From: Pseudoxanthomonas beigongshangi
Lineage (GTDB): Bacteria > Pseudomonadota > Gammaproteobacteria > Xanthomonadales > Xanthomonadaceae
Direction: 5' to 3'
DNA length: 64,000 bases
Assembly (NCBI RefSeq): GCF_016820515.1
Contig: NZ_JADHDV010000012.1
Span: 62,001 to 126,000 of the forward strand
The position numbers and the translations under genes are program-made. Of this stretch, positions 1 through 8,376 are shown piece after piece; the first letter of the stretch is position 1, and each line of letters opens with the position of its first letter. A model generated the notes under the pieces. That model saw only the letters and a program-made list of their open reading frames with translations, searched no databases and was not told the DNA's origin.

Positions 1-579
1 GCGGATCTGCGCAAGGATTTCGATGGCGTGGTGGCGTTCAACCAGACGCTCGGCAACACCCATCTGGTCGTGCCCTACCTCGGCGAGAAGGAACGCCCCA
101 CCGACGCCGCCGGCTGGGCCGCACTGGGCAAGGAACTGGGCGAAATTGCCAGCAAGGCCCAGGCCAAGGGCATGACCCTGGCCTACCACAACCACGACTT
201 CGAGCTGATCGATTTCGGTGGCAAGACCGGTCTGGAACTGCTGTTCGACGCGGCCGGCCCCGCGCTCAAGTCCGAACTGGATCTGGCCTGGGTGGCGCGT
301 GCCGGCTACGACCCGGCCGCGATGCTCGGCAAGTTCAGCGGACGGGTGTTCGCGGTGCATGCCAAGGACAACGCGCCGAAGGGCCAGGCCACGGACGAGG
401 GCGGCTTCGCCTCGCTGGGCCAGGGCGTCCTGGACTGGAAGACCATTCTCCCCGCCGCCGAGAAGGCTGGCGTGCAGTGGTACATCATCGAGCACGACCA
501 GCCGCGCGATCCCGCCGCGGTCGTCAAGGCCGGCGCGGACTACCTGCGCGAACACCTGCCGGCCGGCGCGACGCACTGA
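1..579 (+). CDS. Sugar phosphate isomerase/epimerase family protein, 5'-truncated by window edge
   Basis: The reading frame is open from base 1 and ends at TGA 577-579, so only the C-terminal 192 residues are present. Visible family features are the HNHDFEL segment (metal-ligand region of xylose-isomerase-like TIM barrels), the SELDLAWV strand, HAKD, DWKTILPAAEKAG and the terminal IIEHDQP strand. Proteins of this family isomerise or epimerise keto-sugars, inositols or hydroxypyruvate with a divalent metal. The stop codon overlaps the start of the cytochrome c gene (TGATG), so the two are translationally coupled. With the neighbouring GMC dehydrogenase and DUF1080 genes, a role in processing 3-keto sugars is inferred. 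The exact substrate cannot be read from sequence. Confidence 0.85.
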   Translation, partial: ADLRKDFDGVVAFNQTLGNTHLVVPYLGEKERPTDAAGWAALGKELGEIASKAQAKGMTLAYHNHDFELIDFGGKTGLELLFDAAGPALKSELDLAWVARAGYDPAAMLGKFSGRVFAVHAKDNAPKGQATDEGGFASLGQGVLDWKTILPAAEKAGVQWYIIEHDQPRDPAAVVKAGADYLREHLPAGATH

Positions 580-893
580 TGCGCGGGCAGCGGATGCTGA
601 AATCCATCGGCATGGCGACCCTGGCCTTTGTCGCCGTGGCGTTGGCGACCGCCGCGGCTTCGGCGGAAGACGCCACCGCGGGCGCCAAGGTCTATGCCAC
701 CAACTGCGCGGCCTGCCACGGCGCCAACCGCGCGGGCGTGGCGGGCGCGTTTCCGGCGCTCACCGATGTCGGCAAGCGGCTGGATCCGAAACAGATCAAG
801 GAACGCATCCGGAAGGGCGGCGGCATGATGCCGCCCTTCGGCCATCTGTCGGAAAAGGATATCGAAGACCTCGCGGCCTTCCTGAAGCAGTAG
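579..893 (+). CDS. Class I c-type cytochrome, small periplasmic
   Basis: A 104-residue protein starts at ATG 579, overlapping the upstream stop. A second ATG at 594 is also possible and gives a cleaner signal peptide. The N-terminus is a Sec signal peptide (MATLAFVAVALATAAASA), followed by one haem site CAACH near residue 45 and a C-terminal Met-rich GGGMMPPFG segment that supplies the axial methionine, then the usual terminal helix DIEDLAAFLKQ. It is a mono-haem electron carrier in the periplasm. Its position next to a GMC dehydrogenase and its subunit 3 suggests it accepts electrons from that enzyme, although it is transcribed from the opposite strand. Confidence 0.88.
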   Translation: MRGQRMLKSIGMATLAFVAVALATAAASAEDATAGAKVYATNCAACHGANRAGVAGAFPALTDVGKRLDPKQIKERIRKGGGMMPPFGHLSEKDIEDLAAFLKQ

Positions 894-898
894 GACGC

Positions 899-919
899 GC
901 GCGGAGACTCGCTCCGCGC
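899..919. terminator. Hairpin between convergent genes
   Basis: Perfect 8-bp stem GCGCGGAG / CTCCGCGC with a 5-base loop, lying in the 32-bp gap between the cytochrome c stop and the DUF1080 stop. No long U tract follows on either side, so its efficiency as an intrinsic terminator is uncertain, but its place between converging genes fits. Confidence 0.5.
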
Positions 920-925
920 CATCGC

Positions 926-1669
926 TTACAGCTCGCGCACCCAGATGTTGCGGAAGCTGACCTTGGAATCGTGATCCTGGATGTAGATCGGCGCGCAGCC
1001 ATGCGGCGCGTAGGACGGCGCGCCGATGTATTCGGTCTTGCCGGACAGCACGGTATCGTTCTGCACCAGCACGCCGTTGTGCAGCACGGTGATGCGCGCG
1101 GGCGAGAGCAGCCCGCCGCCTTCGGAAAAGCGCGGTGCCTTCCAGATGACGTCGTACGCCTGCCATTCGCCCGGCGCGCGCGAGGCGTTCACCAGCGGGA
1201 TGGCCTGCTTGTAGATCGAGGCGGCCTGGCCGTTGGGATAGGTCGCGTTGTTGTAGCTGTCGAGCACCTGCAGTTCGTAGACCTCCTGCAGGAAAATGCC
1301 GCTGTTGCCGCGATGCTGGCCGTCGAAGCCTTTGGTCTCGGTGGGCGTGCGCCATTCCACGTGCAACTGGACGTCGCAGAAGCGCTGCCTGGTGCGGATG
1401 CCCTTGCTGCCCGGCACCACCGTGACCGCGCCATCGGCGACCGTCCAGGGCGCCTTGCCACCCAACTCGCTCTCCCAGGCCGAGAGGTCCTTGCCGTCGA
1501 ACAGCACCACCGCATCGGAAGGCGCGGCCTCGCGCGGCGTGGCCACCGTTGCCGGAATCGGCTTCCAGACCTCGGTCTTGGCGGGATCGCGTTGCGGGTC
1601 GGCCTGCGCCTGTGCGAGCGCGGGGCCCGCGGCCAGGAGGCAGGCCGCCATCAGGATCGGTTTGCTCAT
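926..1669 (-). CDS. DUF1080 / 3-keto-disaccharide hydrolase-type protein, exported
   Basis: A 247-residue protein. The start at ATG 1669 is preferred over a start 45 bases upstream because GGGGAA lies just before it and it opens directly into a signal peptide (MSKPILMAACLLAAGPALAQA). The mature part shows DUF1080 hallmarks: VLFDGKDLSAWE, a central DVQLHVEWRTP strand, HRGNSGIFLQ, YELQVLDS and the closing IYIQDHDSKVSFRNIWVREL, a concanavalin-like beta sandwich. Members of this family hydrolyse 3-keto-glycosides. Here it sits last in a minus-strand run after the GMC dehydrogenase and its small subunit, so hydrolysis of the oxidised glycoside in the periplasm is the most likely job. Confidence 0.88.
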   Translation of the reverse strand: MSKPILMAACLLAAGPALAQAQADPQRDPAKTEVWKPIPATVATPREAAPSDAVVLFDGKDLSAWESELGGKAPWTVADGAVTVVPGSKGIRTRQRFCDVQLHVEWRTPTETKGFDGQHRGNSGIFLQEVYELQVLDSYNNATYPNGQAASIYKQAIPLVNASRAPGEWQAYDVIWKAPRFSEGGGLLSPARITVLHNGVLVQNDTVLSGKTEYIGAPSYAPHGCAPIYIQDHDSKVSFRNIWVREL

Positions 1670-1713
1670 CGTGTTCCCCAGCCAGAACGGTTCGGACGAA
1701 GCGCCCATGTCCA

Positions 1714-2292
1714 TCAGTCGGTCGCCCAGGCGGGCGTGCCCGGAACGTAGGGCATGTCGCCGTCATAACGGCCAGGCACGGCGACGTACTGCAGCGCCTC
1801 GTTCGCCCCCACCTGCGAGGTGAAGAAGGTGAAGATCGACAACTGCTTGAGCATGGTGAAGTAGTGCGGCTTCACCGGACCCTTGCTGGCGCCCCCGGCG
1901 GCCGCCTTCGCCGTGCTCAGGTAGTCGCGCGCTTCGGCGTCCAGGGCGCGCAGCAGTTCGGTGCGGGCCTGCGGCGCCAGCGCGACGAAGCGGCCACCGG
2001 CACGCTTGTCGAGATCGGCCAATCCGGCGCGGAAGATCGCCAGGTTCTCCGGCGTATAGCAGTCGGTCACGTACAGCGCCATGAAGGGACCCGCGCCCGC
2101 GTCCTTGGCACCCGGGGTCTTGGTCCGCGGCAGGATGGTGTCCGCGACCTCGTCCAGCAGGGCGATGTCGGTGGCCGAGAAAGCGCTCTTGCCGTTCGGA
2201 GCCGGCGCCTGTCCGTAGACAAAGCCCGGAATGCCAATCATGGCCGCGCCGGTGGCGGCGGCGATCATCTTCAGGAGTTCGCGACGTTCCAT
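1714..2292 (-). CDS. Gluconate 2-dehydrogenase subunit 3 family protein (small subunit of GMC dehydrogenase)
   Basis: A 192-residue protein starting at ATG 2292, which overlaps the stop of the GMC gene (TGATG), so translation is coupled. The N-terminus MERRELLKMIAAATGAAMIG is a twin-arginine-type leader, the usual export route for this family. The mature part has the characteristic DIALLDEVADTILPRTKTPGAKDAG segment and the YTPENLAIFRAGLADLD region. In membrane or periplasmic FAD dehydrogenases of this type the small subunit is needed for Tat export of the signal-less catalytic subunit by hitch-hiking, which is consistent with the GMC protein next door lacking a signal peptide. Confidence 0.9.
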   Translation of the reverse strand: MERRELLKMIAAATGAAMIGIPGFVYGQAPAPNGKSAFSATDIALLDEVADTILPRTKTPGAKDAGAGPFMALYVTDCYTPENLAIFRAGLADLDKRAGGRFVALAPQARTELLRALDAEARDYLSTAKAAAGGASKGPVKPHYFTMLKQLSIFTFFTSQVGANEALQYVAVPGRYDGDMPYVPGTPAWATD

Positions 2293-3977
2293 CACAGGTT
2301 CCCCGCCTTGAGTTCGCGCACCGCGTGATCCGCCGCCCGCGCCGTCATCGCCATGTAGGTCAGCGACGGATTCACGCAGGCACTGGAGGTCATGCAGGCG
2401 CCGTCGGTCACGTAGACGTTGGGCGCATCCCAGACCTGGTTGTGCTTGTTCAACACCGAGTTCTTCGGATCCCGGCCCATGCGCGCCGTGCCCATCTCAT
2501 GGATGCCCATGCCGGGCGCGTAGTCGCTGTCGTGGGTCCTGACGTCCTTGACGCCCGCGGCCTCCAGCATCTCGGCCGCATCCGCGCCCATGTCATGGCG
2601 CATGGCCAGCTCGTTCTCGCGCATGGACACGTCCATCGCCAGCACCGGCAGGCCCCACTTGTCCTTGCGGTCCGGGTCCAGGCTGATCCGGTTCTCGTGG
2701 TAGGGCAGCATCTCGCCGAAGGCGGTCATGCCGATGGACCAGTCACCCGGCAGGGTCAGCGCGTCCTTCAGTTCGGCGCCCACGTTGAGTTCGGCGATTT
2801 CGCGCGACCAGCCGGAACGGCTGGCCCCGCCCTGGTAACCGAAGCCCCGGAGATAGTCGCGCTTGTCGTTGCCGACGTTGCGGAAGCGCGGAATGTAGAA
2901 ACCGCAGGGACGACGACCGAAGTAGTACTTGTCCTCGTAGCCGTCGACCCGACCGGACGCGCCGACGCGGAAATGATGATCCATGACGTTGTGCCCCAAC
3001 TCGCCGGAGGACGAGCCCAGTCCACCCTCCCAGATATCGGTGGCCGAGTTCATCAGCACCCAGGTCGAGTTGAACGACGAGGCATTGAGGAAGATGACGT
3101 TGGCCGTGTACTGGTAGGTCTGGCCGGTCTCGGCATCGATGATCTCCACCCCGCGCGCCCGCTTGCGATCCTTGTCGTACAGCACTTCCTTGACGATCGA
3201 GAACGGACGCAGGGTCAGGTTGCCCGTCTTCATCGCTGCCGGCAGCGTCGCCGACTGGGTCGAGAAGTAGGCGCCGTAGGGACAGCCCAGGATGCACTTG
3301 TTGCGGTACTGGCAGTTGACCCGGCCCTGCTCGGGCTTGGGCTGGGTGATGTTGGCGGTGCGCGAGTGGATCATGTGGCGGGTGCCGCCGAAAGCCTGCT
3401 TGATCCGCGCGGCCACGTCCTTCTCGACGATGTTCAGCGGAATGGGCGGCAGGAACTCGCCATCCGGCAGCACGTCCAGCCCCTCGCGGGTGCCGGCGAT
3501 GCCGGCGAACTTCTCGACGTAGTCATACCAGGGCGCGATGTCGGCGTAACGGATCGGCCAGTCGGTGGCGATGCCTTCCTTGAGGTTCGCCTCGAAATCC
3601 ATTTCCGACAGGCGATAGCTCTGCCGGCCCCACAACAGCGAACGGCCTCCCACGTGGTAACCACGAAACCAGTCGAAGCGCTTGGTCTCGGTATAGGGAC
3701 AATCCTTTTCGTCGGCCCACATCCCCATCGTTTCCTCGGAAAGCGGGTAATCGCGCATCAGGACCGGATGTTCCGCGATCATCGCCTGGGTCGGCCGGCC
3801 GCGATGCGGATAGTCCCACGACTCCTTCATCGCGTTGACGTAGTCCTTGACGTGCTCGATGTTGCGTCCGCGTTCCAGCATCAGGACCTTGAGGCCCTTC
3901 TCGGTCAGTTCCTTGGCAGCCCAGCCGCCACTGATTCCTGAGCCAACGACGATGGCGTCGTAGTGATTGTCTGCCAT
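2292..3977 (-). CDS. FAD-dependent GMC-family sugar dehydrogenase, catalytic subunit
   Basis: A 561-residue GMC oxidoreductase. The N-terminal Rossmann motif is GSGISGG with the ADP-ribose acidic residue in LERGR. HEMGTARMG and the C-terminal CVNPSLTYMAM carry the catalytic His/Asn region. Cysteines at about 222, 228 and 232 (CQYRNKCILGC) match the pattern that binds an Fe-S cluster in bacterial FAD-glucose dehydrogenases and glucoside 3-dehydrogenases, allowing direct electron export to cytochromes. There is no signal peptide of its own; export with the adjacent Tat subunit is expected. Likely reaction: oxidation of a sugar or glycoside, with C3-oxidation suggested by the DUF1080 gene. Glucose or gluconate oxidation is the alternative. 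Confidence 0.92.
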   Translation of the reverse strand: MADNHYDAIVVGSGISGGWAAKELTEKGLKVLMLERGRNIEHVKDYVNAMKESWDYPHRGRPTQAMIAEHPVLMRDYPLSEETMGMWADEKDCPYTETKRFDWFRGYHVGGRSLLWGRQSYRLSEMDFEANLKEGIATDWPIRYADIAPWYDYVEKFAGIAGTREGLDVLPDGEFLPPIPLNIVEKDVAARIKQAFGGTRHMIHSRTANITQPKPEQGRVNCQYRNKCILGCPYGAYFSTQSATLPAAMKTGNLTLRPFSIVKEVLYDKDRKRARGVEIIDAETGQTYQYTANVIFLNASSFNSTWVLMNSATDIWEGGLGSSSGELGHNVMDHHFRVGASGRVDGYEDKYYFGRRPCGFYIPRFRNVGNDKRDYLRGFGYQGGASRSGWSREIAELNVGAELKDALTLPGDWSIGMTAFGEMLPYHENRISLDPDRKDKWGLPVLAMDVSMRENELAMRHDMGADAAEMLEAAGVKDVRTHDSDYAPGMGIHEMGTARMGRDPKNSVLNKHNQVWDAPNVYVTDGACMTSSACVNPSLTYMAMTARAADHAVRELKAGNL

Positions 3978-4012
3978 GGGTACTGTTTTTCCCTGGGTGG
4001 ATAGCTGTTGTT

Positions 4013-4897
4013 TCAGACGTCGCAGAGGCGGATCGCCTCACGCAGCGAGGCGACCGGATCCGGTGCGGCAGGCATGAACTCCTGCGCCAGGTAACCGTCG
4101 AAGCCGGTGTCGCGAATCGCGCGACAGATGGCGGGATAGTTGAGTTCCTGGTCGTCGCCGATTTCGTGCCGACCCGGTACGCCCGCCGTGTGGTAGTGGG
4201 TGAAGAATTCGTGGTGCTTTCGGATGGTGGCGATGACGTCGCCTTCCATGATCTGCATGTGGTAGATGTCGTACAGCAGACTGAAGTGCTTCGATCCCAG
4301 CCGCTTGCACAGGGCGACGCCCCAGTCGGAGTGATCGCACAGGTAATCGTGGTGATCCACCTTGGAATTCAGCAGTTCCATCACCAGCATCACGCCGCGC
4401 TTCTCGGCATGCCCGAGGATGCGCTTGAGCCCGGCCTCGGCGTTGGCCAGGCCCTGCTCGGGATCCATGCCGTTGCGGTTGCCCGAAAAGCAGATCAGGT
4501 TGCGATAGCCGGCGTCGGCCACCAGGTCGATGTGGCGGGTGTAGCGCGCCACCAGTTCGTCGTGGAACTCGGTCCCGGCGAAGCCCTTCACCAGGTCGAT
4601 CTCCGCGCCGTTGCACATCGAACTGTCCACGCCATGCGCCTTCAGCGTCGGCCAGTCTTCCGGCCCGATCAGGTCGATGGCGGAGAAACCAATCCCCTTC
4701 ACTATCTGGCACAGCTCGGCGACCGACTGCTTCGGAAACGTCCAGCGCGCGACGGAATGTTTCAGCTTGCCCTTGAGCGCGAGCGGCTTCTCGGCGGCAA
4801 ACCCGGGCATCACCCCGGCGGCGGCCAGTCCGATACCTCCCATCACCGCCGCGCGCAGCGCACTTCGTCTCGTGAACTTCGGGTCCAGGGGATTCAT
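4013..4897 (-). CDS. Tat-exported hydroxypyruvate isomerase-like TIM-barrel protein
   Basis: A 294-residue protein. ATG 4897 is chosen because a GAGGA ribosome site precedes it by about 8 bases. The leader FTRRSALRAAVMGGIGLAAAGV is a clear twin-arginine signal, unusual for the mostly cytoplasmic hydroxypyruvate isomerase family but seen in sugar-oxidation clusters. The barrel carries VMLVMELLNSKVDH (catalytic Glu), YDIYHMQIMEGD, HYHTAGVPGRHEIGD and a terminal YLAQEF with the second Glu. It is first in the minus-strand run with the GMC dehydrogenase (36-bp gap), so it probably isomerises or opens the oxidised sugar in the periplasm. Substrate unknown. Confidence 0.88.
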   Translation of the reverse strand: MNPLDPKFTRRSALRAAVMGGIGLAAAGVMPGFAAEKPLALKGKLKHSVARWTFPKQSVAELCQIVKGIGFSAIDLIGPEDWPTLKAHGVDSSMCNGAEIDLVKGFAGTEFHDELVARYTRHIDLVADAGYRNLICFSGNRNGMDPEQGLANAEAGLKRILGHAEKRGVMLVMELLNSKVDHHDYLCDHSDWGVALCKRLGSKHFSLLYDIYHMQIMEGDVIATIRKHHEFFTHYHTAGVPGRHEIGDDQELNYPAICRAIRDTGFDGYLAQEFMPAAPDPVASLREAIRLCDV

Positions 4898-5362
4898 CCC
4901 GGCGTCCTCACACCACAAAGGAAAGCTTGCTCAAACGAATCTTTCGAGGCAACGCCAGTGCCACGGGAAGCGCACCGGCCGCCTGCGTGCTGCGCCGGTT
5001 CGAACGAATAGACATCCATCCATCCCCGGCCTCCCAACCGGCACAAACCTCGAAGATTCGCCCTGATGCAATCGATTGCACCATAAAGCAGCCCCGCGTG
5101 TTCATGCAAGACTCCGGACACGAAATCTTATGCTGCACGGCACAACAACGACGCGCGCCTCGTCGCGTCATTTCCGCTCAGCGCCGGGTGACTTGCCACC
5201 AGGGTTCAGAGCGATGAACGCACGGCTCGCAATGCGCAATCCGCCGTCAACGGAACGAAACATCACCCATGGTGATCGGTGCCTTGTTCAAACATGGCCA
5301 CGATCGTTCCCGGATGCGCCTTGATGCGCGCTCGCCAGGCATCGACGCGCTCAGGATGGCAT
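4898..5362. other. 465-bp intergenic region upstream of the sugar-oxidation cluster
   Basis: No coding sequence recognised. It separates the TIM-barrel gene start (4897, minus) from the stop of the dioxygenase gene (5363, minus) and should hold the promoter for the 4897-to-926 gene run. The one clear landmark is the palindromic site at 5067-5080. Confidence 0.6.
5067..5080. promoter_or_regulatory. Perfect 14-bp palindrome TGCAATCGATTGCA, LacI-type operator candidate
   Basis: Fully self-complementary with a central CG step, the layout typical of LacI/GalR-family operators. It lies 170 bp before the start of the minus-strand cluster. It differs from the xyl-box sites elsewhere in the window, so a different regulator is implied. 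Confidence 0.6.
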
Positions 5363-6148
5363 TCAGGCTCCGCCGTCGTCTTTCTGGTCCGTGCTTCCGA
5401 CCGCTTTGCGTTCGCCGGTGCGCTGGTTGACCTTCACCCGCCACGGATAGTGATCGCCCTCGCCTCCCGCGTCGCGTTGCTGGAGATGGTTGGTGACCGC
5501 CTTGCGCCAGGCGGGGCCGAGGTTGGCGGTGCTCATGTGCGGCGTCTTGGAATGATGGAACGCCACGTCGCCACGCTGCATGGGGCAGATGACGGTGCGG
5601 GTTTCATCCACCGCGCAGGTGAGCAGATCGCTCTGCACGCCTTCGACCAGGCGATGCGGAAGGATGCCGAGCCGATGCCCTTCGTCGATGAAATGCATGC
5701 AGCCGTTGGTGGCGTCCACGTCCTGCAGGGGAATCCAGCCGGTGATGCCGCGATCGGCCAGATTGCGCCCCCAGTAGCCTTCGTCCTGGTGCCACTCGGT
5801 GACCGCGCCATGGCCGGGCGGTTTGCCGAGGAACTGGTCGTACCAGAACGCCATGTCCAATCCCATCAACTGGGACGAAAAACGTTCCAGCCACCGGCGA
5901 TACGGCTGCCCGGCGATATCCGCCCAGACCTTGCTCGGCGACGATTGCACGATGCGGAAACTGCGGTTCTCGCGGGACTCGCCCTGGCTCCATGCCCAGT
6001 CGTTGGCCAGTTCGTTCTTCTGGGCGATGAGGATGTCGCAGTAACTTTCCAGTTCGTCCAGCGCCGGTTGCGGAAGAGCCTGCCTCACCACCAGGTAACC
6101 ATGCTCCCGGAAGAATCCGATCTGCGCGGCATCTGCATCCGGGTACAT
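5363..6148 (-). CDS. Phytanoyl-CoA dioxygenase (PhyH) family protein
   Basis: A 261-residue Fe(II)/2-oxoglutarate-dependent oxygenase. The metal triad can be read: H120 and D122 in WHQDEG and the distal H204 in PHMSTANLG, with R215 in AWRKAV as the likely 2-oxoglutarate carboxylate ligand. FREHGYLVVR at the N-terminus and VDATNGCMHFIDEGH in the middle are family features. Cytoplasmic, no signal peptide. Substrates range from acyl-CoAs to sugars, amino acids and secondary metabolites. Its position just behind a sugar catabolic cluster and next to a LysR gene suggests a catabolic hydroxylation, but the substrate cannot be assigned. Confidence 0.88.
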   Translation of the reverse strand: MYPDADAAQIGFFREHGYLVVRQALPQPALDELESYCDILIAQKNELANDWAWSQGESRENRSFRIVQSSPSKVWADIAGQPYRRWLERFSSQLMGLDMAFWYDQFLGKPPGHGAVTEWHQDEGYWGRNLADRGITGWIPLQDVDATNGCMHFIDEGHRLGILPHRLVEGVQSDLLTCAVDETRTVICPMQRGDVAFHHSKTPHMSTANLGPAWRKAVTNHLQQRDAGGEGDHYPWRVKVNQRTGERKAVGSTDQKDDGGA

Positions 6149-6303
6149 GACGGCACCTGAGGGAAGGACGGAAGCGGCAGTAGATACCCCGGTCCGGAGC
6201 CGATCAATGCGGCGCCTTTACCTTGAGGCCATAGAAAAAGTACGGATTGGATCCCACTGCCGGCGGGCCGTGGCACAGGCGGGCGCCGCGCAGCCCCGAC
6301 GGC

Positions 6304-7152
6304 TCAACGTGCCTGCTGGAAAGCCAGCGACATCAGGCGCAGGGCCTCGCGCGATCGGCGATCGTTGAGGCTGCTGTACAGCATCACTTCCTGTGCGGGA
6401 ATCGGCGGCAAGCAGAGCACCTCGCCGGCGTCCACCGTGCCCGGAGGCGCCGTGCGCGGCGCCAGGACGGCAACGGCCATGCCGGCGGCGGCGGCCGCGC
6501 CGACCATGGCGGCGCCTCTTCCGACGAAGACTTCTTCCCACGCGATGCCGGCTTCATCGAGGGCGCGCGTGGCCGCGTTGCGGATGCGGCAGGCCTTGCC
6601 CTGCGTGGCCAGCGGCAGCGGCTGACCGGGAACCGGCCGCCAACCGGGTACCGACACCCAGGCCATCGGTTCGGAATAAACCGCCTTGCCTCGTTTACGA
6701 CGGTCATCCGGCCGCAGCACCCAGGCCGCGTCGAGTTCGTCCTGATCGTACAGCGCCATCAGATCCCGGCTGCCGCCCACGCGCATCTCCACCCGCAAAC
6801 CCGGATCGTGGACGTTGATCCGTCGCAGGAGCGAAGGCAGTTCGCTGCCGATCAGTTCGTGGCTGATGCCGACCACCAGCCGGCGCGCTTCGACATCCCA
6901 TGATGCGACGGCGCGGTCGTGGGCCGCGAGCAATTCGCGCGCGACCTCCAGGAACGCCTGGCCTTCCGCGGAAAGCCGGACGTGGCGCGGCGAACGCTCC
7001 ATCAGGCGCCTGCCGAGCTGCGCCTCCAGCTTGCCCAGCCGGAGACTGATGGCGGATTGCGTGGTCTCCAGCGCGTCGGCGGCACGGGTGAAGCTCTGCA
7101 GTTCCGCCGCCGTCACGAAAGCCCTCACCGCGGTGATGTCCAGGGGCTTCAT
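6304..7152 (-). CDS. LysR-family transcriptional regulator
   Basis: A 282-residue protein with the N-terminal winged helix (residues about 1-60, LDITAVRAFVTAAELQSFTRAADALETTQSAIS) and a C-terminal effector domain of the periplasmic-binding fold. It is divergent from the lipocalin-like gene at 7258, with about 105 bp of shared promoter. LysR regulators usually control a divergent gene and themselves, so that gene is the first candidate target. Confidence 0.93.
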   Translation of the reverse strand: MKPLDITAVRAFVTAAELQSFTRAADALETTQSAISLRLGKLEAQLGRRLMERSPRHVRLSAEGQAFLEVARELLAAHDRAVASWDVEARRLVVGISHELIGSELPSLLRRINVHDPGLRVEMRVGGSRDLMALYDQDELDAAWVLRPDDRRKRGKAVYSEPMAWVSVPGWRPVPGQPLPLATQGKACRIRNAATRALDEAGIAWEEVFVGRGAAMVGAAAAAGMAVAVLAPRTAPPGTVDAGEVLCLPPIPAQEVMLYSSLNDRRSREALRLMSLAFQQAR

Positions 7153-7257
7153 TTCAAGAATTCGATTTTGGAATGACAGATATCATCATGAATGCATTTT
7201 TGAAATGCTGGCGGCAGGGTACCGTTTTCGCCACCCCCACGCACGGTTCTCTCCACC

Positions 7258-7749
7258 ATGAATCCCATCCTCGGCATGACCCTCGCGATGCTCGCCGGCC
7301 TGGCCGCGCACGATGCCCGCGCCGCTTCACCGGAATCGCCGCTGCGGGGCACCTGGACACTGGTCGCGGCGGACAAGATCCTGCCCGGCGGAGAACGCGT
7401 CCGGGACTACGGCGAGTCCCCCACGGGCCGCCTGATCGTCGATGCCCGGGGGCGCTATTCCCTGCAGATCTTCAAGTCCGAACGCCTGCGTTTCGCATCG
7501 GACGACAAGGCACGCGGCAGCGCCGACGAGTATGCCTCGGCCGCGCTGGGTTCCAGCACCCACTACGGCACGATTGCGGTCGACGCCTCGCGGCACACCC
7601 TCACCTTCCGCATCGAAGGCGCCTCGTTCCCGAACTGGGAAGGCACAAGCCAGCAGCGCGAGTACACCCTGGACAACGGCGTGCTGACCTACCGGGTGCC
7701 GGCCAGGCCGGACGGCTCGATTCCGGTTTCCGTGTGGAAGCTGGACTAG
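7258..7749 (+). CDS. Lipocalin-like domain protein, exported
   Basis: A 163-residue protein with a Sec signal peptide (MNPILGMTLAMLAGLAAHDARA) followed by LRGTWTLVAADKI, the typical opening strand of lipocalin-like (PF13924-type) proteins, then GRLIVDARGRYSLQIF, HYGTIAVDA and the closing REYTLDNGVLTYRV repeats of a small up-and-down beta barrel. Function of such proteins is generally unknown, with small hydrophobic ligand binding as the guess. Divergent from the LysR gene. It ends 14 bp from the convergent TetR gene. Confidence 0.82.
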   Translation: MNPILGMTLAMLAGLAAHDARAASPESPLRGTWTLVAADKILPGGERVRDYGESPTGRLIVDARGRYSLQIFKSERLRFASDDKARGSADEYASAALGSSTHYGTIAVDASRHTLTFRIEGASFPNWEGTSQQREYTLDNGVLTYRVPARPDGSIPVSVWKLD

Positions 7750-7763
7750 GCCTCTCGCCGGCT

Positions 7764-8369
7764 CTACACCGACCTCAACCGGTCGGTCGCCGCCTTCGCA
7801 ATCTCCCAGAACACCGAGGCATTGCCGGTCGCCCGCGCGGAGAGCATGGCGCCATGTATCGACGCCATGAACACGGACGCTTCGGCGGACGGAGTGTCGT
7901 TCAATCGCATGTTGCCCTGCTCCACGCCTTGCGCCAGGGTCCGGCCAATCCAGGCATGAAGGTCGTTGAAATGCGCCTTCACTTCATCCGCGACTTCCGA
8001 CGGCACTGCTGGCAATTCCGCCGCCAGCAGCGCGCAAATGCAGATGGGCGGATTGGAGGCCTGGATGCAGTCCGCCCAGTAGCGCGAATAGGCCACCAGC
8101 CGCATGAAAGCATCCGGGGTGGATTCGTCCAGCGCGCGCAGGCCGCGCCGGGTGGCCTCCCGATGCTGCGCCACCGTCGCCTTCACCAGATCCACTTTTG
8201 CGGGGAAGTGGTGGTGGATGCTGGCCTTGCGTACGTCGACCAGTTCCGCGATGTCCGCATAGCTGAAACCGTTGTACCCGCCGGAGGCCAGCAGCTCGTT
8301 CGTCCGCTGGATGATCTCCTGCGCCTTGGGCGAGTACTGCGGCTGCATGTCTGTTTCTGGAGTAGGCAT
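7764..8369 (-). CDS. TetR/AcrR-family transcriptional regulator
   Basis: About 201 residues from ATG 8369; an ATG at 8348 (MQPQYSPKAQ) is also possible. The N-terminal helix-turn-helix is clear: AQEIIQRTNELLASGGYNGFSYADIAELVDVRKASIHHHFPAKVDLV. The C-terminal half is the ligand-binding/dimer domain (CIQASNPPICICALLAAEL). The gene follows the membrane protein gene by 7 bp, so both form one operon, and a perfect 16-bp palindrome lies just before that operon, implying autoregulation. Confidence 0.93.
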   Translation of the reverse strand: MPTPETDMQPQYSPKAQEIIQRTNELLASGGYNGFSYADIAELVDVRKASIHHHFPAKVDLVKATVAQHREATRRGLRALDESTPDAFMRLVAYSRYWADCIQASNPPICICALLAAELPAVPSEVADEVKAHFNDLHAWIGRTLAQGVEQGNMRLNDTPSAEASVFMASIHGAMLSARATGNASVFWEIAKAATDRLRSV

Positions 8370-8376
8370 CAATCGT

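Noticed and set aside
2325-3941. Long open frame antisense to the GMC dehydrogenase gene
   Set aside because: Mirrors the codons of the dehydrogenase, rich in His/Arg/Val with no domain. High-GC DNA gives such antisense frames.
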